This document shows positions 63,673 through 64,000 of a stretch of DNA of 64,000 nt, piece after piece. Every line of letters starts with the position of its first letter. The first letter of the stretch is position 1. Position numbers and translations under genes: made by a program. A model generated the notes under the pieces. It made no database searches and was not told where the DNA came from. It saw only the letters and a program-made list of their open reading frames with translations. This DNA comes from Cupriavidus sp. YR651 (GTDB lineage Bacteria > Pseudomonadota > Gammaproteobacteria > Burkholderiales > Burkholderiaceae): the NCBI RefSeq assembly GCF_900101625.1, contig NZ_FMYZ01000001.1:776304-840303 (forward strand). Direction: 5' to 3'.

Positions 63673-64000
63673 ATGAAACAGTACCTCGACTTCATGCGCC
63701 ATGTGTACGAGCATGGCACCGAAAAGGCCGATCGCACCGGCACCGGCACGCGCTCGGTGTTTGGCTACCAGATGCGCTTCGATCTGAACGAAGGCTTCCC
63801 GGTGGTCACCACCAAGAAGCTGCACCTGAAGTCGATCATCCATGAACTGCTGTGGTTTCTCCAGGGCTCGACCAACGTCAAGTACCTGCAGGACAACGGC
63901 GTGACGATCTGGGACGAGTGGGCCGACGCCAACGGTGAACTGGGCCCGGTCTATGGCTACCAGTGGCGCGCGTGGCCGACACCGGACGGCAAGCACGTGG
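63673..64000 (+). CDS. thyA: Thymidylate synthase, 3' end outside window
   Basis: 109 residues are visible. They match the N-terminus of Thy[32 protein letters not shown] (the phosphate-binding Arg), [27 protein letters not shown] and [21 protein letters not shown]. The catalytic Cys lies beyond the window edge. It methylates dUMP to dTMP with methylene-tetrahydrofolate. Confidence 0.95.
   Translation, partial: MKQYLDFMRHVYEHGTEKADRTGTGTRSVFGYQMRFDLNEGFPVVTTKKLHLKSIIHELLWFLQGSTNVKYLQDNGVTIWDEWADANGELGPVYGYQWRAWPTPDGKHV

Overview
The window is GC-rich chromosomal DNA with closely packed genes. The gene content (parE-lytic transglycosylase-parC, htpG, an LctP-type lactate permease, egtB/egtD, thyA, and an RGG-tailed DEAD-box helicase) fits a betaproteobacterium of the Burkholderiaceae, most like Cupriavidus or Ralstonia. 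That assignment is inferred from gene content and protein character; no database was searched.

Layout. 1-4.1 kb: the end of an SRPBCC-GST fusion gene, then a 2.7-kb insertion inside a hypoxanthine-DNA glycosylase gene. The insertion carries a NERD-UvrD helicase and a HEPN protein, and leaves a duplicated gene 3' end on the far side. 4.2-13.6 kb: htpG, a MocR-type regulator, and a divergent eight-gene run (VOC protein, AlaX-type editing protein, two exporters, RidA, cupin, aminotransferase, GST) that looks like an amino-acid handling operon. 14-34 kb: mostly housekeeping and transport genes (lactate permease, ABC exporter, split chromate transporter, parC/parE, MFS transporter, Uup-type ABC-F protein, solute-binding protein, BenE-family transporter, SMR pump, PAP2 phosphatase), ending at tRNA-Arg(CCT).

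34.5-56.9 kb: an accessory locus, and the most unusual part of the window. Seven small genes encode peptides with N-terminal double-glycine leaders. They lie around a C39-peptidase ABC exporter that has two cyclic-nucleotide-binding-like domains, an HlyD-type adaptor, a NodT/TolC-type outer-membrane factor and a parvulin-type prolyl isomerase. The same locus encodes a membrane Ser/Thr kinase, a PP2C phosphatase and a double-FHA membrane protein, which together form a complete threonine-phosphorylation switch like those that govern type VI secretion, although no type VI genes are present. It also encodes a sigma-54 activator, and matching -24/-12 promoters precede the peptide genes and an LRAT-like gene. 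Two nearly identical peptide gene pairs form a 0.74-kb inverted repeat around the kinase, SUMF1-like and DUF4399 genes. My reading is a sigma-54-controlled, phosphorylation-gated type I secretion system for Cys-free, Asn/Gln-rich peptides. The function of the peptides (bacteriocin, signal or matrix/amyloid) is not shown by the sequence.

57-64 kb: a DEAD-box RNA helicase with a long leader and an RGG-rich tail, the ergothioneine genes egtB and egtD, a yybP-ykoY (Mn2+) riboswitch ahead of a TerC-family gene, and the start of thyA, which is cut by the window edge.
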